Shown: positions 28,505 through 38,355, counted from the first letter of the stretch. The stretch: DNA of 57,761 nucleotides from Candidatus Tyrphobacter aquilonaris (GCA_003133745.1 PKZD01000038.1:17865-75625); one strand, 5' to 3'. The notes: generated by a model from the sequence alone, not told the origin. Translations and numbers: made by a program.

Positions 28505-30021
28505 TTGGGCGCGAGTTCGATGCGCGGAAAGAGCGGCTCGCCAAGCGACGTGCGCGTACTCGGCGCGATGCCCGCGCCCGCGACAAGCGATTGCGTCCAT
28601 GGCGCGCCGATCTCGCCGCCGGCGCCGAGGCGGCGCCACAGCTCCTCCATTCGCTCGGGGCAAACCGGGTGCAGCAGGATCGCCAGGCGGCGCAGCCCTT
28701 CGCAGAGCTCGTAGAGCAGCGCGTCCAACTCCTCGGCGCGGCATTCCTTTTCTAATGCCCACGGTTTGCGCTCTTCGACCGCCCGGTTGAGCGCCGTGAC
28801 CATCTCCCACACCGCTTCGAGCGCATCGCGGAATCGTAGATCGAGGATCGCGATGCGCACGCGCTCGGGAAGTTCGTCGAACTGCGCCAGCAGCGGCAGC
28901 GATGCCGGGGCCGCCGGAACGACGCCTTCGCGGTATCGCTGGAGCATCGAAAGCGTGCGGTGCGCGAGGTTGCCGAGATCGTTGCCGAGGTCGCTGTTGT
29001 GCCGCTGCGCGATCTTCTCTTCGGAATACGAAAAGTCGCTGCCGAACGGCGCTTCGCGCAGGAGAAAATAGCGCAGCGAATCGGCGCCGAAGCGTTGCGC
29101 GAGCGCGAACGGATCGACCGCATTGCCGAGGCTCTTCCCGACTTTCTGCCCCTCCACCGTAATCCAGCCGTGCGCGAAGACGAGCTCCGGCGCTTCGAGC
29201 CCGAGCGCCCAGAGGATTGCGGGCCAGATGATCGTGTGGAAACGCGCGATCTCTTTGCCGACGAGTTGCACGGATGCCGGCCAGAACGTTTGAAACTTCG
29301 CGTCGTCCTGCTCCCAACCGATTCCCGAGATGTAGTTGAGCAGCGCGTCGAACCACACGTAGATGACGCCGCTTCCGTCCGGAACCGGAATGCCCCAATC
29401 GAAGTTCGTGCGCGAGATCGAGAGGTCGTCGAGCCCTTCTTCGAGGATCGCCATCATCTCGTTGTAGACGCTGCGCGTGCGAACCCATTGCGGATGCGCG
29501 CGGAAATGCTCGATGAGGCGATCGCGGTAAGCCGAGAGCCGGAAAAACCAGTCGTCCTCGGAGAGCCACTGCACCTCGCGCCCGCAGGTCGGGCACTTTC
29601 CGTCGACGAGCTTCGATTCGAGCCAAAACGTCTCGTCGGGAACGCAGTACCAGCCTTCGTATTTTCCGAGGTAGACGTCGCCGTTCTCTCGCAAGCGTTC
29701 GAAGACGCGCTGCACGACGCGTTCGTGCCGCGGCTGCGTCGTGCGGATGAAATCGTCGTAGGCGACGTGATAGGTTTGGAAAAGCGATTGCCAGCGCGGA
29801 ACGAGTTCGTCGCACCATTGCTGCGGCGACTTGCCCGCCTCCGCGGCGGCGTTCGCGACCTTCTGGCCGTGCTCGTCGGTCCCGGTGAGAAAGAAGGTCG
29901 GGCCCGCGGTGCGAGCCGTACGCGCGAGCACGTCGGCGACGACCGTCGTGTAGACGTGTCCGATGTGCGGGTTGCCGCTGATATAGTAGATCGGCGTCGT
30001 GACGTAAAAGGCGCGCGTCAT
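28501..30021 (-). CDS. metG: Methionyl-tRNA synthetase
   Basis: FYVTTPIYYISGNPHIGHVYTTVVADVLAR; VGKSLGNAVDP (KMSKS-equivalent). Confidence 0.96.
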   Translation of the reverse strand: MTRAFYVTTPIYYISGNPHIGHVYTTVVADVLARTARTAGPTFFLTGTDEHGQKVANAAAEAGKSPQQWCDELVPRWQSLFQTYHVAYDDFIRTTQPRHERVVQRVFERLRENGDVYLGKYEGWYCVPDETFWLESKLVDGKCPTCGREVQWLSEDDWFFRLSAYRDRLIEHFRAHPQWVRTRSVYNEMMAILEEGLDDLSISRTNFDWGIPVPDGSGVIYVWFDALLNYISGIGWEQDDAKFQTFWPASVQLVGKEIARFHTIIWPAILWALGLEAPELVFAHGWITVEGQKVGKSLGNAVDPFALAQRFGADSLRYFLLREAPFGSDFSYSEEKIAQRHNSDLGNDLGNLAHRTLSMLQRYREGVVPAAPASLPLLAQFDELPERVRIAILDLRFRDALEAVWEMVTALNRAVEERKPWALEKECRAEELDALLYELCEGLRRLAILLHPVCPERMEELWRRLGAGGEIGAPWTQSLVAGAGIAPSTRTSLGEPLFPRIELAPK

Positions 30022-30875
30022 CGCGGCTTCCTTTCGGGGCGCGCGCGCCGAGCCTTCCCGCGCGCCGCCGCGCGCGCGTAGAGATCGCGCCGAAGGCCGT
30101 AGCCGCGCTCGGCGAGCGTTTTCGCGATCGCCGAAACGGGGGCACCCTTCGCGAGCAGCGCGTCGATCGCCGCATCGACGACCGTGCTCTCGGGTTCGGG
30201 CGCGGCGTCCGGTGGAGTCGCCGCGACGACGAGCACGATCTCGCCGCGCACCGGCCTCTCGAGCGCGCTCACAACCGCTGCGGGTGTTCCGAGAAGCTGC
30301 TGCTCGTGCAGCTTCGTGTACTCGCGCAGCAAGAAGACTCGTGCGTTCGGTGCGATCGCTTCGAGGTCTGCGAGCGCGGAGCAGATGCGTTTCGGCGACT
30401 CGTACCACACGCTCGTCGCACCCGAATCGATCGCGCGAGCGAACGCCTTGCGACGCGCGGCGCTCGCACGCGGCGCGAAGCCTTCAAAGAGAAAGCGTCG
30501 CAAGGGAAAACCCGAGAGCGCTGCCGCGCCGATGAGCGCGCTTGGCCCGGGGAGGACTTCGATCGCGATGCCCGCCGCGCGCGCGGCCGCGATGAGATCG
30601 GCGCCGGGATCGGAGATGCCGGGCATGCCGGCGTCCGTCGTCAGCGCGACGCGTTGCGTGCGCGCGAGTTCGAGGATGCCCGGCGTCGCCGAGGCGGCAT
30701 TGTGCTCGCGATAGCTCCCGATCCGTTTGCTCGGCAGTCCCAAGGCTCCGAGCAGCTTGCGCGCGACGCGCGAATCCTCCGCGACGAGCACGTCGCAGTC
30801 GCGTAACACGTCGAGCGCGCGAAGCGTGATGTCCCGAAGGTTGCCGAGCGGCGTGGGCACGACGATGAGCGGCAT
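30018..30875 (-). CDS. rsmI: 16S rRNA (cytidine(1402)-2'-O)-methyltransferase
   Basis: LIVVPTPLGNLRDITLRALDVLRDCDVLVAEDSRVARKLL; TDAGMPGISDPGADLI. Confidence 0.95.
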   Translation of the reverse strand: MPLIVVPTPLGNLRDITLRALDVLRDCDVLVAEDSRVARKLLGALGLPSKRIGSYREHNAASATPGILELARTQRVALTTDAGMPGISDPGADLIAAARAAGIAIEVLPGPSALIGAAALSGFPLRRFLFEGFAPRASAARRKAFARAIDSGATSVWYESPKRICSALADLEAIAPNARVFLLREYTKLHEQQLLGTPAAVVSALERPVRGEIVLVVAATPPDAAPEPESTVVDAAIDALLAKGAPVSAIAKTLAERGYGLRRDLYARAAARGKARRARPERKPR

Positions 30876-30936
30876 CGCGGACGACTTCGCCGCACCGTGC
30901 AGGGGCTCCACTACTGCGCCGCGTACGGGAGCGACA

Positions 30937-32775
30937 GTGCCGGCAGTTCGCGCCGTGGACGTCTCGTCTCTGCGTACCGCCGCCTCGGGCGAGTGCGTCG
31001 ATACTTCACCCGCTTCCGCCATTCGCTGCACGATCTCCGTTCTTCGCAAGGAGTTGCGCCGCATCGTCCTGCGCGCGCACGTCGTCAATGATACGGAGGA
31101 GCCGGTGCGCTGCGCACCCGGCGCGAAGCGGGACTCGATCGCGGTGCTGCAGACCGATCTCGATCTCATCTGCGATCCGCATGCGGAGTTGGGCTTTCTC
31201 TTCGCGATCCCGCGCTTCGGCCGAACGCGCTCCGCATTCGTTCGCGTCAGCGGCACGACGTTCGCCTGCGGATTCGAAGGCGAGATCGCCGAGGAGCAAA
31301 CCCGTACCGTCGCGCTCTCAATCGGCGTCGCCGCGGTGTTGATCGGCGTTCTCATCGGCGTCGTTCTGTACGAACGTCACCGTCGCGCGCCGCCGAAACG
31401 CCCGGCCGCCGAGCCCCCGCTGCGCGCGGAGCCCGTGGTCGGCGAGATCGTCGAGCCCGCATCGCTGCCGGCCGTGTTGCCGGAGCCGGTGCGCGGTTTG
31501 CAGTCGCGCGGATTCGCTGCGGTGCTCGACGAGCAACGGGCCGTCATGGGTGCGCTCGAGTGCGCGCAGCGTCGCTTTGCCTCATCGGAGTTCGTCGCAA
31601 AGGTCGTCAATCAAGCGGCGGAGCCGCTCCTCTGCTCGATGAGCGGCCGCACGCGGCGCGGCACGGCGTTCGTCACCCCAAGTTCGTTCTGGGTTCATCC
31701 GCAGTCGGCGGCGGCCGTGCCCGTCGAGGCGCCGTTGCGTTTTCCATGGCGGCTGCGCTCGCTCACGTTACAGATGGAAACGTCGTCGTTGCGCGCGAGC
31801 GCTCAGGCCGACGTTCCCGTTCCGCCGCTCCTGCGCATCGCGTCGATCGTGACTGCGCTCGCCGCGCTTAGCGGAATCGGGATGCTTGCGTTCGTTATCA
31901 CTCGACCCACGATCCAAGCCTTCGCGTTGCCCTCGCAGGTGCTCGCCGGAAAACCTGCGACCGCGAGTTACGCACTCTCCGGACTCGGCACGGGTCGATA
32001 CAACGTCTCGTTCGCGGGCAAGACGATCGCAAGCGGCACCGTGCCGGCGGGCAACGGATCCTTCACCTTCACGACCTCACCGAGTCCCGGAAGCTATCGC
32101 GTCACGCTCGATCTCGCCGGACCGCTGGGGCGAGCGCAGGAATCGCTTGCCGTCGCTTCGGTCTCGCATCTCGCTCCCATGACCGCGGCCGTCGACGCGC
32201 TCGAAGTCGAGCCCGGCGTCGCGGCGGCGGGCGCGCCCGTCAACGTGCGGTACGTCGCGCATGCGGATGCCGGAAGCGTCGCGCTCGTCGATGCCGCGCA
32301 AATCCCGCTGCAGCGCGTGCCGTACCGCACGCAGGGGCTTTCGGTGCTCATCGCACCGCCGGTCGAGATGCCGACGCAGTATCAAATCGTGCTCGATGTG
32401 ACGCGAGGAACGTCGTCCGCGCGCGCCTCCGTGGGCTTGCTCGTCATTCCGAAGGACCTCGCGACGCCGGGGGCCGGCATCGCGCCGTCCGGCGTGCTCA
32501 CCGCGTCGGAGCTTCTTCGCGTCGCGCCCGCGCACGTGCTATCGGCGCATCCCTTCGTCGTGAAGTTGCTCTCGCATCCGGAGAATCTGCACCTCACGCT
32601 TCAGGACGATCGCGGCAACGCGGTTGCCGCGCAGTCGGTCGCAGTGAACGCCGCGGGGGCCGAGTTTCGCGCGCCGTACGTCGCGAGCGACCGGCGCTTC
32701 GTCATGGTTGCGTCGTTCACGCGCGGCACGGCGGATCAGGTGATCTTAGTGCCGATCACCGTCTACGCGCACTAA
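30937..32775 (+). CDS. Large hypothetical membrane protein with Ig-like repeats
   Basis: Two TM segments (VALSIGVAAVLIGVLIGVVLYERHRR; LRIASIVTALAALSGIGMLAFVIT) then beta-rich repeats; GTG start at 30937 or 30955. Confidence 0.6.
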   Translation: MPAVRAVDVSSLRTAASGECVDTSPASAIRCTISVLRKELRRIVLRAHVVNDTEEPVRCAPGAKRDSIAVLQTDLDLICDPHAELGFLFAIPRFGRTRSAFVRVSGTTFACGFEGEIAEEQTRTVALSIGVAAVLIGVLIGVVLYERHRRAPPKRPAAEPPLRAEPVVGEIVEPASLPAVLPEPVRGLQSRGFAAVLDEQRAVMGALECAQRRFASSEFVAKVVNQAAEPLLCSMSGRTRRGTAFVTPSSFWVHPQSAAAVPVEAPLRFPWRLRSLTLQMETSSLRASAQADVPVPPLLRIASIVTALAALSGIGMLAFVITRPTIQAFALPSQVLAGKPATASYALSGLGTGRYNVSFAGKTIASGTVPAGNGSFTFTTSPSPGSYRVTLDLAGPLGRAQESLAVASVSHLAPMTAAVDALEVEPGVAAAGAPVNVRYVAHADAGSVALVDAAQIPLQRVPYRTQGLSVLIAPPVEMPTQYQIVLDVTRGTSSARASVGLLVIPKDLATPGAGIAPSGVLTASELLRVAPAHVLSAHPFVVKLLSHPENLHLTLQDDRGNAVAAQSVAVNAAGAEFRAPYVASDRRFVMVASFTRGTADQVILVPITVYAH

Positions 32776-33452
32776 CACCCGGTCGCGAGCGAGAGCGTCG
32801 CCGTGTTCGGAGAGTCCGGCAGCGGCGTCGGTGCGGAGCTCGCGTTGATCGCCTCGCGCTCGAGTGAGCGCTCGACGGCCGAGCCGAGATCCGAGTAGCA
32901 GTTCAAGATCGTCCGTACGTCGGGGCCGTCGAAGAAGTTTTGACTCGCGGTGAGATGTTGCGTCGTGCCGAGGAGGCTTTGCAGATACCCGGGCACGGTC
33001 ACGCCGGTCGTGATGTTCGATTGCGTGTGCACGAAGAGCATCGGCGACGACATCGTGCCGCCGGAGAGGTGCGTGGCGCCGGGCGTGCAGGTTCCCGACG
33101 TCGTTCCGCTCGGCTGGAAGAACGGCGGCGACTTCGGCCCCGGGAAGTAACCGTTGCTCGGATCGTTTTGCAGCGCGTCGGGCGTCGGAGCGACGCACGT
33201 ATACGTCTCCGCGCCCGCGACGTCGGGGAGGCCGTCGTAGAGTGCGCCGAGGCTGTACTGCTTGTAGGGATTTGCTTCATCCGACACGAGGCCGCTGAAG
33301 CGCACGGCGATCTGTGCGCGCTCGCTCAGGACAGACGACTGCACGGTCCAGATGACGCCGAAGAGTACGAGCAGGAAGGCCGGCAGAAAGACTGCGGTTT
33401 CCACCGTCGCCTGGCCGCGCTGAGAATGCAGGCGCTTGCGCTTCAGTGACAC
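32772..33452 (-). CDS. TadE-like pseudopilin
   Basis: RLHSQRGQATVETAVFLPAFLLVLFGVIW. Confidence 0.75.
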   Translation of the reverse strand: MSLKRKRLHSQRGQATVETAVFLPAFLLVLFGVIWTVQSSVLSERAQIAVRFSGLVSDEANPYKQYSLGALYDGLPDVAGAETYTCVAPTPDALQNDPSNGYFPGPKSPPFFQPSGTTSGTCTPGATHLSGGTMSSPMLFVHTQSNITTGVTVPGYLQSLLGTTQHLTASQNFFDGPDVRTILNCYSDLGSAVERSLEREAINASSAPTPLPDSPNTATLSLATGC

Positions 33453-34495
33453 GTGTAGCTCGTTCCCGCCGTGAGATTTCCGGAGAACGGCTTGATCGTC
33501 ATCGTGCTCCACCAGCCGTCGGCCACGTAGAGGCCGGGCAGGGATGCCGAGTAGGTGAAGCCGCCGCTGCCGTCAGACGTCGACGGGTTTCCTGTGTTGT
33601 ACGTGTTGTTCGGGTTGCCGCCGAAGTCGATTCGATAGTATTGGTCGTTGTCCGCGAACCCCGTCGTCTGATTCGTTGAACTCTCCGGATACTCCGACGC
33701 TTGGAAGACGGCGCTGCTCACGCTCGTGGGATTGACGAGCGATCCGACCCACATGAACTCTTGCGTGTCCATGATCGAAGTTGACGCCGCGCGCCCGACG
33801 ACGTTGAACGTCGCGACGTTCCAGTTCCAGAAGTTCGGGATCCAAGGCGTGACCTTCGCACATGCGACGATCTCGATCTCCATCGGCGTGAGGTCGAGCT
33901 TCGGGTTGCCGCTCGTGCCGCCGCCCACGACGTCGTTGCAGCAGTCGGCGTAGACGTCTTCCAGATACGTCGTGGGACGCGGCGTCGCGGCGACGAGCGT
34001 ATAGTTGAAGGCACAGTCACCGCCGCTGCTCGTTCCGCAGTTCGCTTGATACTGCGCGAGGGCGGACTGGATCATCGTGACTTGGTTGGCGAAGGTCGGG
34101 GTCGATACTCTGCCGAGTACGGCGACATCGTTCGTGTAGCGCGTGAGCGAGTCAAAATAGTTCTGGCGCAGGCTCGCATAGAGTGCCGAGCAACTCGGCG
34201 TCGTCGCAGCGGTGCAGCCGCCGTTTCCACGGATCACCTGAAGCATATCGTTCATGATGACGCGCAGCCGATACTCTTCCACCGCCGAGGCATGGAGCGC
34301 CGCTTCGGTTTCGTTCCACTGCGTCGTCTGCACGGAGAGCATACCTCGCGCCGCGGCATCGGCCGCGTTCATCGCGCGCATCTGCCACGTGATCATCTGT
34401 CCGTAGCTCATCGCGAGCGCGAGCATCGTGAGCACGGTGAGCGTGCCGAATGCCCAGATCGGAAACGTTTGTCCGCGCTGCGAGTGCAAGCTCAT
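33443..34495 (-). CDS. TadG-like Flp pilus assembly protein
   Basis: MSLHSQRGQTFPIWAFGTLTVLTMLALAMSYGQMITWQMRAMNAADAAARG. Confidence 0.7.
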   Translation of the reverse strand: MSLHSQRGQTFPIWAFGTLTVLTMLALAMSYGQMITWQMRAMNAADAAARGMLSVQTTQWNETEAALHASAVEEYRLRVIMNDMLQVIRGNGGCTAATTPSCSALYASLRQNYFDSLTRYTNDVAVLGRVSTPTFANQVTMIQSALAQYQANCGTSSGGDCAFNYTLVAATPRPTTYLEDVYADCCNDVVGGGTSGNPKLDLTPMEIEIVACAKVTPWIPNFWNWNVATFNVVGRAASTSIMDTQEFMWVGSLVNPTSVSSAVFQASEYPESSTNQTTGFADNDQYYRIDFGGNPNNTYNTGNPSTSDGSGGFTYSASLPGLYVADGWWSTMTIKPFSGNLTAGTSYTCH

Positions 34496-35496
34496 GCGCC
34501 GGGGCCGCCCGAGGTGCAGCCATAGGTCGGGTTGACTGGGAATCCGTTCGCGAACGTCTTACTGCCCGGCGATTCGCCGTGAGTGCCTTGAACGTCCCAG
34601 GTGTATACCATGCGGAACGAAGCGCCGTTGTATGCAGCAACCGTCGCCGGCCCGCTCGTCGTCTCGTCCCAATTGGAACCCGCGGCCGGGGACGGCGCCG
34701 GCATGACCGCTGGAAACGCGGCTGCGAGATCGGCGTAGATGCGCTGGTGGCATGCCATCGTTTGGAAAGTACCGTTTTGTCCGATGCCGTCCGCGCTCGT
34801 GTTGTAGTTTCCGGCTTCCCCGGTCTGATCGTCCTTGAGGTACTCGGCAAGGCCGATCGAGCGCAGCCCACCGCCGGTGTCCCAACTCGAGCAAGACGCG
34901 CCGTACTGGAAGGTCGTGCAATAGTTGATGTATCCGAACGTGAAGTAATACGGCGGCACGTTCTGGTCGTCTCCGGTCAACGGATTGACGAGCGTGTTGT
35001 AGACCGTCTGAGTGTTGTAGCCCGCGCCCTGCGCATCGTCGTCGTGGTTGCCGACCATCGCTTCACCTTCGACGTTTCCCGCGGAGAGCGTGATCGAGTT
35101 GCCGAGAACCGAGAGGCCGTTCACCGTCATCGAGGTCTGCGTTTGGATCAGTTGGTTCCGGATGATGGACGCGCCGCCGAAGCGCTCGGTCAAACTCCCC
35201 CACTGCGTGAAGTTTGGGAGCGTCGTCAAGTCCGTGCTGAGCGGGTTCGCGGCTCCCTCCGTCAGCGTGGGCATATCGGGGAATATCGGGCTGAGCGCGC
35301 TCGAGAGTGCGGCGTTGTTCGTCGAGCCGTTCGCGTACGAGTGCGAGTACATGAACGTCGCGCCGTCGAGCTGCGTCTGATAAAAGCCGATCAGCGCGAT
35401 CTGCATCGCGCCGAAGATTACGAGGAGCGTGAAGCTCATGACGATTGCGGTCTCGGCGAGGGCGCCCCCGAGAACGCGATGGCGTGCTCTGCTCAT
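34492..35496 (-). CDS. TadE-like pseudopilin
   Basis: LGGALAETAIVMSFTLLVIFGAMQIALIGFYQTQLDGA. Confidence 0.75.
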   Translation of the reverse strand: MSRARHRVLGGALAETAIVMSFTLLVIFGAMQIALIGFYQTQLDGATFMYSHSYANGSTNNAALSSALSPIFPDMPTLTEGAANPLSTDLTTLPNFTQWGSLTERFGGASIIRNQLIQTQTSMTVNGLSVLGNSITLSAGNVEGEAMVGNHDDDAQGAGYNTQTVYNTLVNPLTGDDQNVPPYYFTFGYINYCTTFQYGASCSSWDTGGGLRSIGLAEYLKDDQTGEAGNYNTSADGIGQNGTFQTMACHQRIYADLAAAFPAVMPAPSPAAGSNWDETTSGPATVAAYNGASFRMVYTWDVQGTHGESPGSKTFANGFPVNPTYGCTSGGPGA

Positions 35497-35679
35497 GGCG
35501 GAGCGCTCGCCGTGAAGGTTTGCATCGCGGTCGTCGTGTTGCCGAACGCGACGCTGCAGGCCACGGCAACTCCCGCGAGTGCCGTCGCCGCGCCGAGCGA
35601 GATGAGCGCAAGCGCGAGCGCGTACTCCGGAAACGCGACGCCGCGTTCGTCCGATAGCAACGCTCGCACGAGGCGCATC
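35493..35679 (-). CDS. Flp-like type IVb pilin, divergent
   Basis: MRLVRALLSDERGVAFPEYALALALISLGAATALAGVAVA: short, G/xxxxEY processing motif and hydrophobic stretch. Confidence 0.75.
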
Positions 35680-37132
35680 ACTGAGAGACGATCTCCGGCG
35701 TTAGGATGAAGACCACGTCGGTCTCGGAGTTCTGATAGTTCGTCGACTGGAAGAGCCTGCCGATGATCGGAAGCGCCGACAGGAGCGGAATCTTCGAGAT
35801 CGTGCGCTGGTTCACGCGATTGAGCAAGCCGCCCATGATGATCGATTCGCCGGGCTGCGTGATGATGTCGGTCGAGAGCCGGCTCTCCTTGAGCGCCGGG
35901 ATGTAGAAGCCATTGAGCTGGACCGCGTCCTGGTAATCGAGGTTCGAAACATCCGGCGTAATGTTGCTCTCGATGCTGCCGTTGGGCAAGAGCGTCGGCG
36001 TGACGTTCAATTGAACGCCGTAGTTCTTCCAATCGACCGACGTTTGGCCGATGCCGGTCGAGAAGACGTACGGGATCTCGCCTCCGACGAGGAACGTCGC
36101 TTGATTTCCCGGGACGGTCACGAGGTTCGGTGCGGAAAGCATGCGCGCGTGGCCGCTCTGCATCACGAGGTTGAGCGTCGGCGCGAGGCGCACCGTCCGG
36201 AAGAACGGAGCGATGTTCAGCGCCTTGCCGAGCATGCCCGCCGCGCCGCCTTCGAAGATCGGGAACGAAGGCTGCTCGAGTTGGATCGAGTTCGGATTGC
36301 TCGGATCCGGAACGCCGGCTTGCAGTTCGAGGCCGAGGTTACCGAGGCCGGTCGCGTCGATCTCGAGCACGTAGACTCGGATGCTGATCTGGCTCGTGCG
36401 CATGAGCTCGAGACGATCGATGACTTTTCCGTCCGCCGCCAAGTAGGGTCCGGCGAGCGTCCTGGCGCGTGCGACGACCTGCTCTTCCTCGACTTGGTCA
36501 CGCACGTAGCCGCTGACGATGATGTTTCCCTTGCCGTCGGGCTCCATGCGGAGCTCGTGTGCCGTCGATGAGCGCGCGAAGTTTTGCTGGAGCGAGTCGA
36601 GCGATTGCGTAACCGCGACCGCATCGACGACGTGATACTTCTGTTCTTTGGCGATGACCACGAAGCTTTGGACGATGTTGTTCTGGTTGACCCACTGTGC
36701 CATGTCGGGCACCGTGCCGCTCACCAAGATGTTCGTGCCGTAGCTCGTGACGCGAATGCCCGGGTTGTTGAGCGCGGCCTGGATCATCTGCGCGAAGTTG
36801 TCGAGGAACTCGTCGGTGACGCTCACGACGTACGTCAGGCGCGTTCCGCCTGCCCATACGAAGAGCGACGTCGTCCCCGGGTCCTTTCCATTAATGATCA
36901 ACTGGCTCGTGCCGATGGGCACGACGCCCGCGATGTGTCCGTCGCCGATCGCCACACGAGTGATGCCCGAAATGTGCATGAGCGTGGAGTGACCGCTTTG
37001 GAGCCTGATCACGTCCGGATGGGCGAACGCGTGTGCGCTCGGCCACAGGACGGCGATCGTCATGAGTAGCACGCAGAGCGTGCGCCGGCGTATCGTCTCG
37101 TTGATCAAAACAAAAACTCCTGTAGTAGGCAT
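35678..37132 (-). CDS. cpaC: Tad pilus secretin CpaC/RcpA
   Basis: VIRLQSGHSTLMHISGITRVAIGDGHIAGV; secretin domain ALNIAPFFRTVRLAPTLNLVMQSGHARMLSAPNLVTVPGNQATFLVGGEIPY; start uncertain (TTG at 37108 with AGGAG also plausible). Confidence 0.92.
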   Translation of the reverse strand: MPTTGVFVLINETIRRRTLCVLLMTIAVLWPSAHAFAHPDVIRLQSGHSTLMHISGITRVAIGDGHIAGVVPIGTSQLIINGKDPGTTSLFVWAGGTRLTYVVSVTDEFLDNFAQMIQAALNNPGIRVTSYGTNILVSGTVPDMAQWVNQNNIVQSFVVIAKEQKYHVVDAVAVTQSLDSLQQNFARSSTAHELRMEPDGKGNIIVSGYVRDQVEEEQVVARARTLAGPYLAADGKVIDRLELMRTSQISIRVYVLEIDATGLGNLGLELQAGVPDPSNPNSIQLEQPSFPIFEGGAAGMLGKALNIAPFFRTVRLAPTLNLVMQSGHARMLSAPNLVTVPGNQATFLVGGEIPYVFSTGIGQTSVDWKNYGVQLNVTPTLLPNGSIESNITPDVSNLDYQDAVQLNGFYIPALKESRLSTDIITQPGESIIMGGLLNRVNQRTISKIPLLSALPIIGRLFQSTNYQNSETDVVFILTPEIVSQ

Positions 37133-37271
37133 CGGAGGCCATTATGCCATGGGGTCTCGCGGTTGCGGCATAAACGCACCGTTTGCTTTGTGTAAAGCTT
37201 CGGGAAGTAGCATTTCCAGAGTGTGCCGCCCTCGTCTATGATCGTGCCACGTTCACGGAAAGGAGAACGGC

Positions 37272-37883
37272 ATGTTGTTTCGATCGTTCACGTCGTCTGC
37301 AGCGGCAGCGTCAATCATCATGGCTCTGGGAGGTTCGGCTTCGGCCTACGGCCTAGGGTCGACGGCGTCGCAGGCGCAGCACCACTGGGTAGGTGCGAAC
37401 GGGACTGCAGCGGCCGTTTCATCGGTCTATCCGGGCCATGGGTTCTCGGCCCCGGAGCGACCGTCGTCTGACGCAGGCGGCGCGGGGTCACAGACTCCCG
37501 CCGCCGGCGCGACGCCGGCACTCATCGGGCAGTCACCTATCTCCGGAGCGATCGCGTTCTCCGTCCGCCAACACGGCGGAGCGGAGGCGATCGATGTTAC
37601 CGGGACCGCACCGCCGGGGACGTCCGTCGAGATCACGGCTCGGGCTAGGATCTCGATCGACTTACCGGTCGTCCTCCTCAATCGCAGCACTGCGATTGCG
37701 GACGCCGCCGGTGCGTTTGCGGTAACCCTTCCGATCGCCCCCGATTACATTCCGGGCACCGAAATCGTGATTCTCGCGGAGGCGCCGGGCAGTACCTCGG
37801 CCACCGCGCGCTTCATCGTCGGCGCTCCGAGTTCCGGGCCACCGATCCAAAGCACGGACGTGGATAACGACCACGGTCCGTAG
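37272..37883 (+). CDS. Secreted hypothetical protein, C-terminal Ig-like/beta domain
   Basis: MLFRSFTSSAAAASIIMALGGSASAYG signal peptide; DVTGTAPPGTSVEITARARISIDLPVVLL; AGGAGAA-like RBS. Confidence 0.65.
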   Translation: MLFRSFTSSAAAASIIMALGGSASAYGLGSTASQAQHHWVGANGTAAAVSSVYPGHGFSAPERPSSDAGGAGSQTPAAGATPALIGQSPISGAIAFSVRQHGGAEAIDVTGTAPPGTSVEITARARISIDLPVVLLNRSTAIADAAGAFAVTLPIAPDYIPGTEIVILAEAPGSTSATARFIVGAPSSGPPIQSTDVDNDHGP

Positions 37884-37929
37884 TCCATCGACACCCTACA
37901 ACAACCATAGTGAGGAGAAACCTAATACC

Positions 37930-38091
37930 ATGATTTCCGCAGTGAAGAACCTCGTGAAGGATGATAGCGGTGCGACGCTGGTCGAGTACGGCCTGTTGCT
38001 CGCGCTGGTCGCCATCGCGGCAGTCGCCGCCATGTCGACGCTCGGAGGCAAGGTCTCCAGCCTGTTCACCAACGCTTCCAACGATCTCTAA
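37930..38091 (+). CDS. flp: Flp pilin 1
   Basis: MISAVKNLVKDDSGATLVEYGLLLALVAIAAVAAMSTLGGKVSSLFTNASNDL*; classic Flp prepilin processing site G/ATLVEYG; too short for the ORF track. Confidence 0.95.
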   Translation: MISAVKNLVKDDSGATLVEYGLLLALVAIAAVAAMSTLGGKVSSLFTNASNDL

Positions 38092-38109
38092 TTCCAAGAA
38101 AAGCAACCT

Positions 38110-38160
38110 CCGGCACGAGCGGGCTCCATGGCATCGGCCTGCGAGCCCGCTCTAAGCCGG
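38110..38160. promoter_or_regulatory. Intercistronic stem-loop between Flp pilin 1 and 2
   Basis: gagcgggctc (38117-38126) / gagcccgctc (38143-38152) perfect 10-bp arms plus outer ccggc/gccgg arms; no following T-run. Confidence 0.75.
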
Positions 38161-38186
38161 ATCAACAACGACGGAGGGTAGACACA

Positions 38187-38348
38187 ATGAAGTACGCGAT
38201 CGCGAACCTCTTCCGCGACGAGCGTGGTGCGACGCTGGTCGAGTACGGCTTGCTGCTTCTGCTCATTGTCGTGGTCGTCGTCGCCGTGCTCGGCACGATC
38301 GGCGGCCAGGTTTCAGCGATGTATTCCAATACGAGCAATGATTTTTGA
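38187..38348 (+). CDS. flp: Flp pilin 2
   Basis: MKYAIANLFRDERGATLVEYGLLLLLIVVVVVAVLGTIGGQVSAMYSNTSNDF*. Confidence 0.95.
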   Translation: MKYAIANLFRDERGATLVEYGLLLLLIVVVVVAVLGTIGGQVSAMYSNTSNDF

Positions 38349-38355
38349 GGATCGC

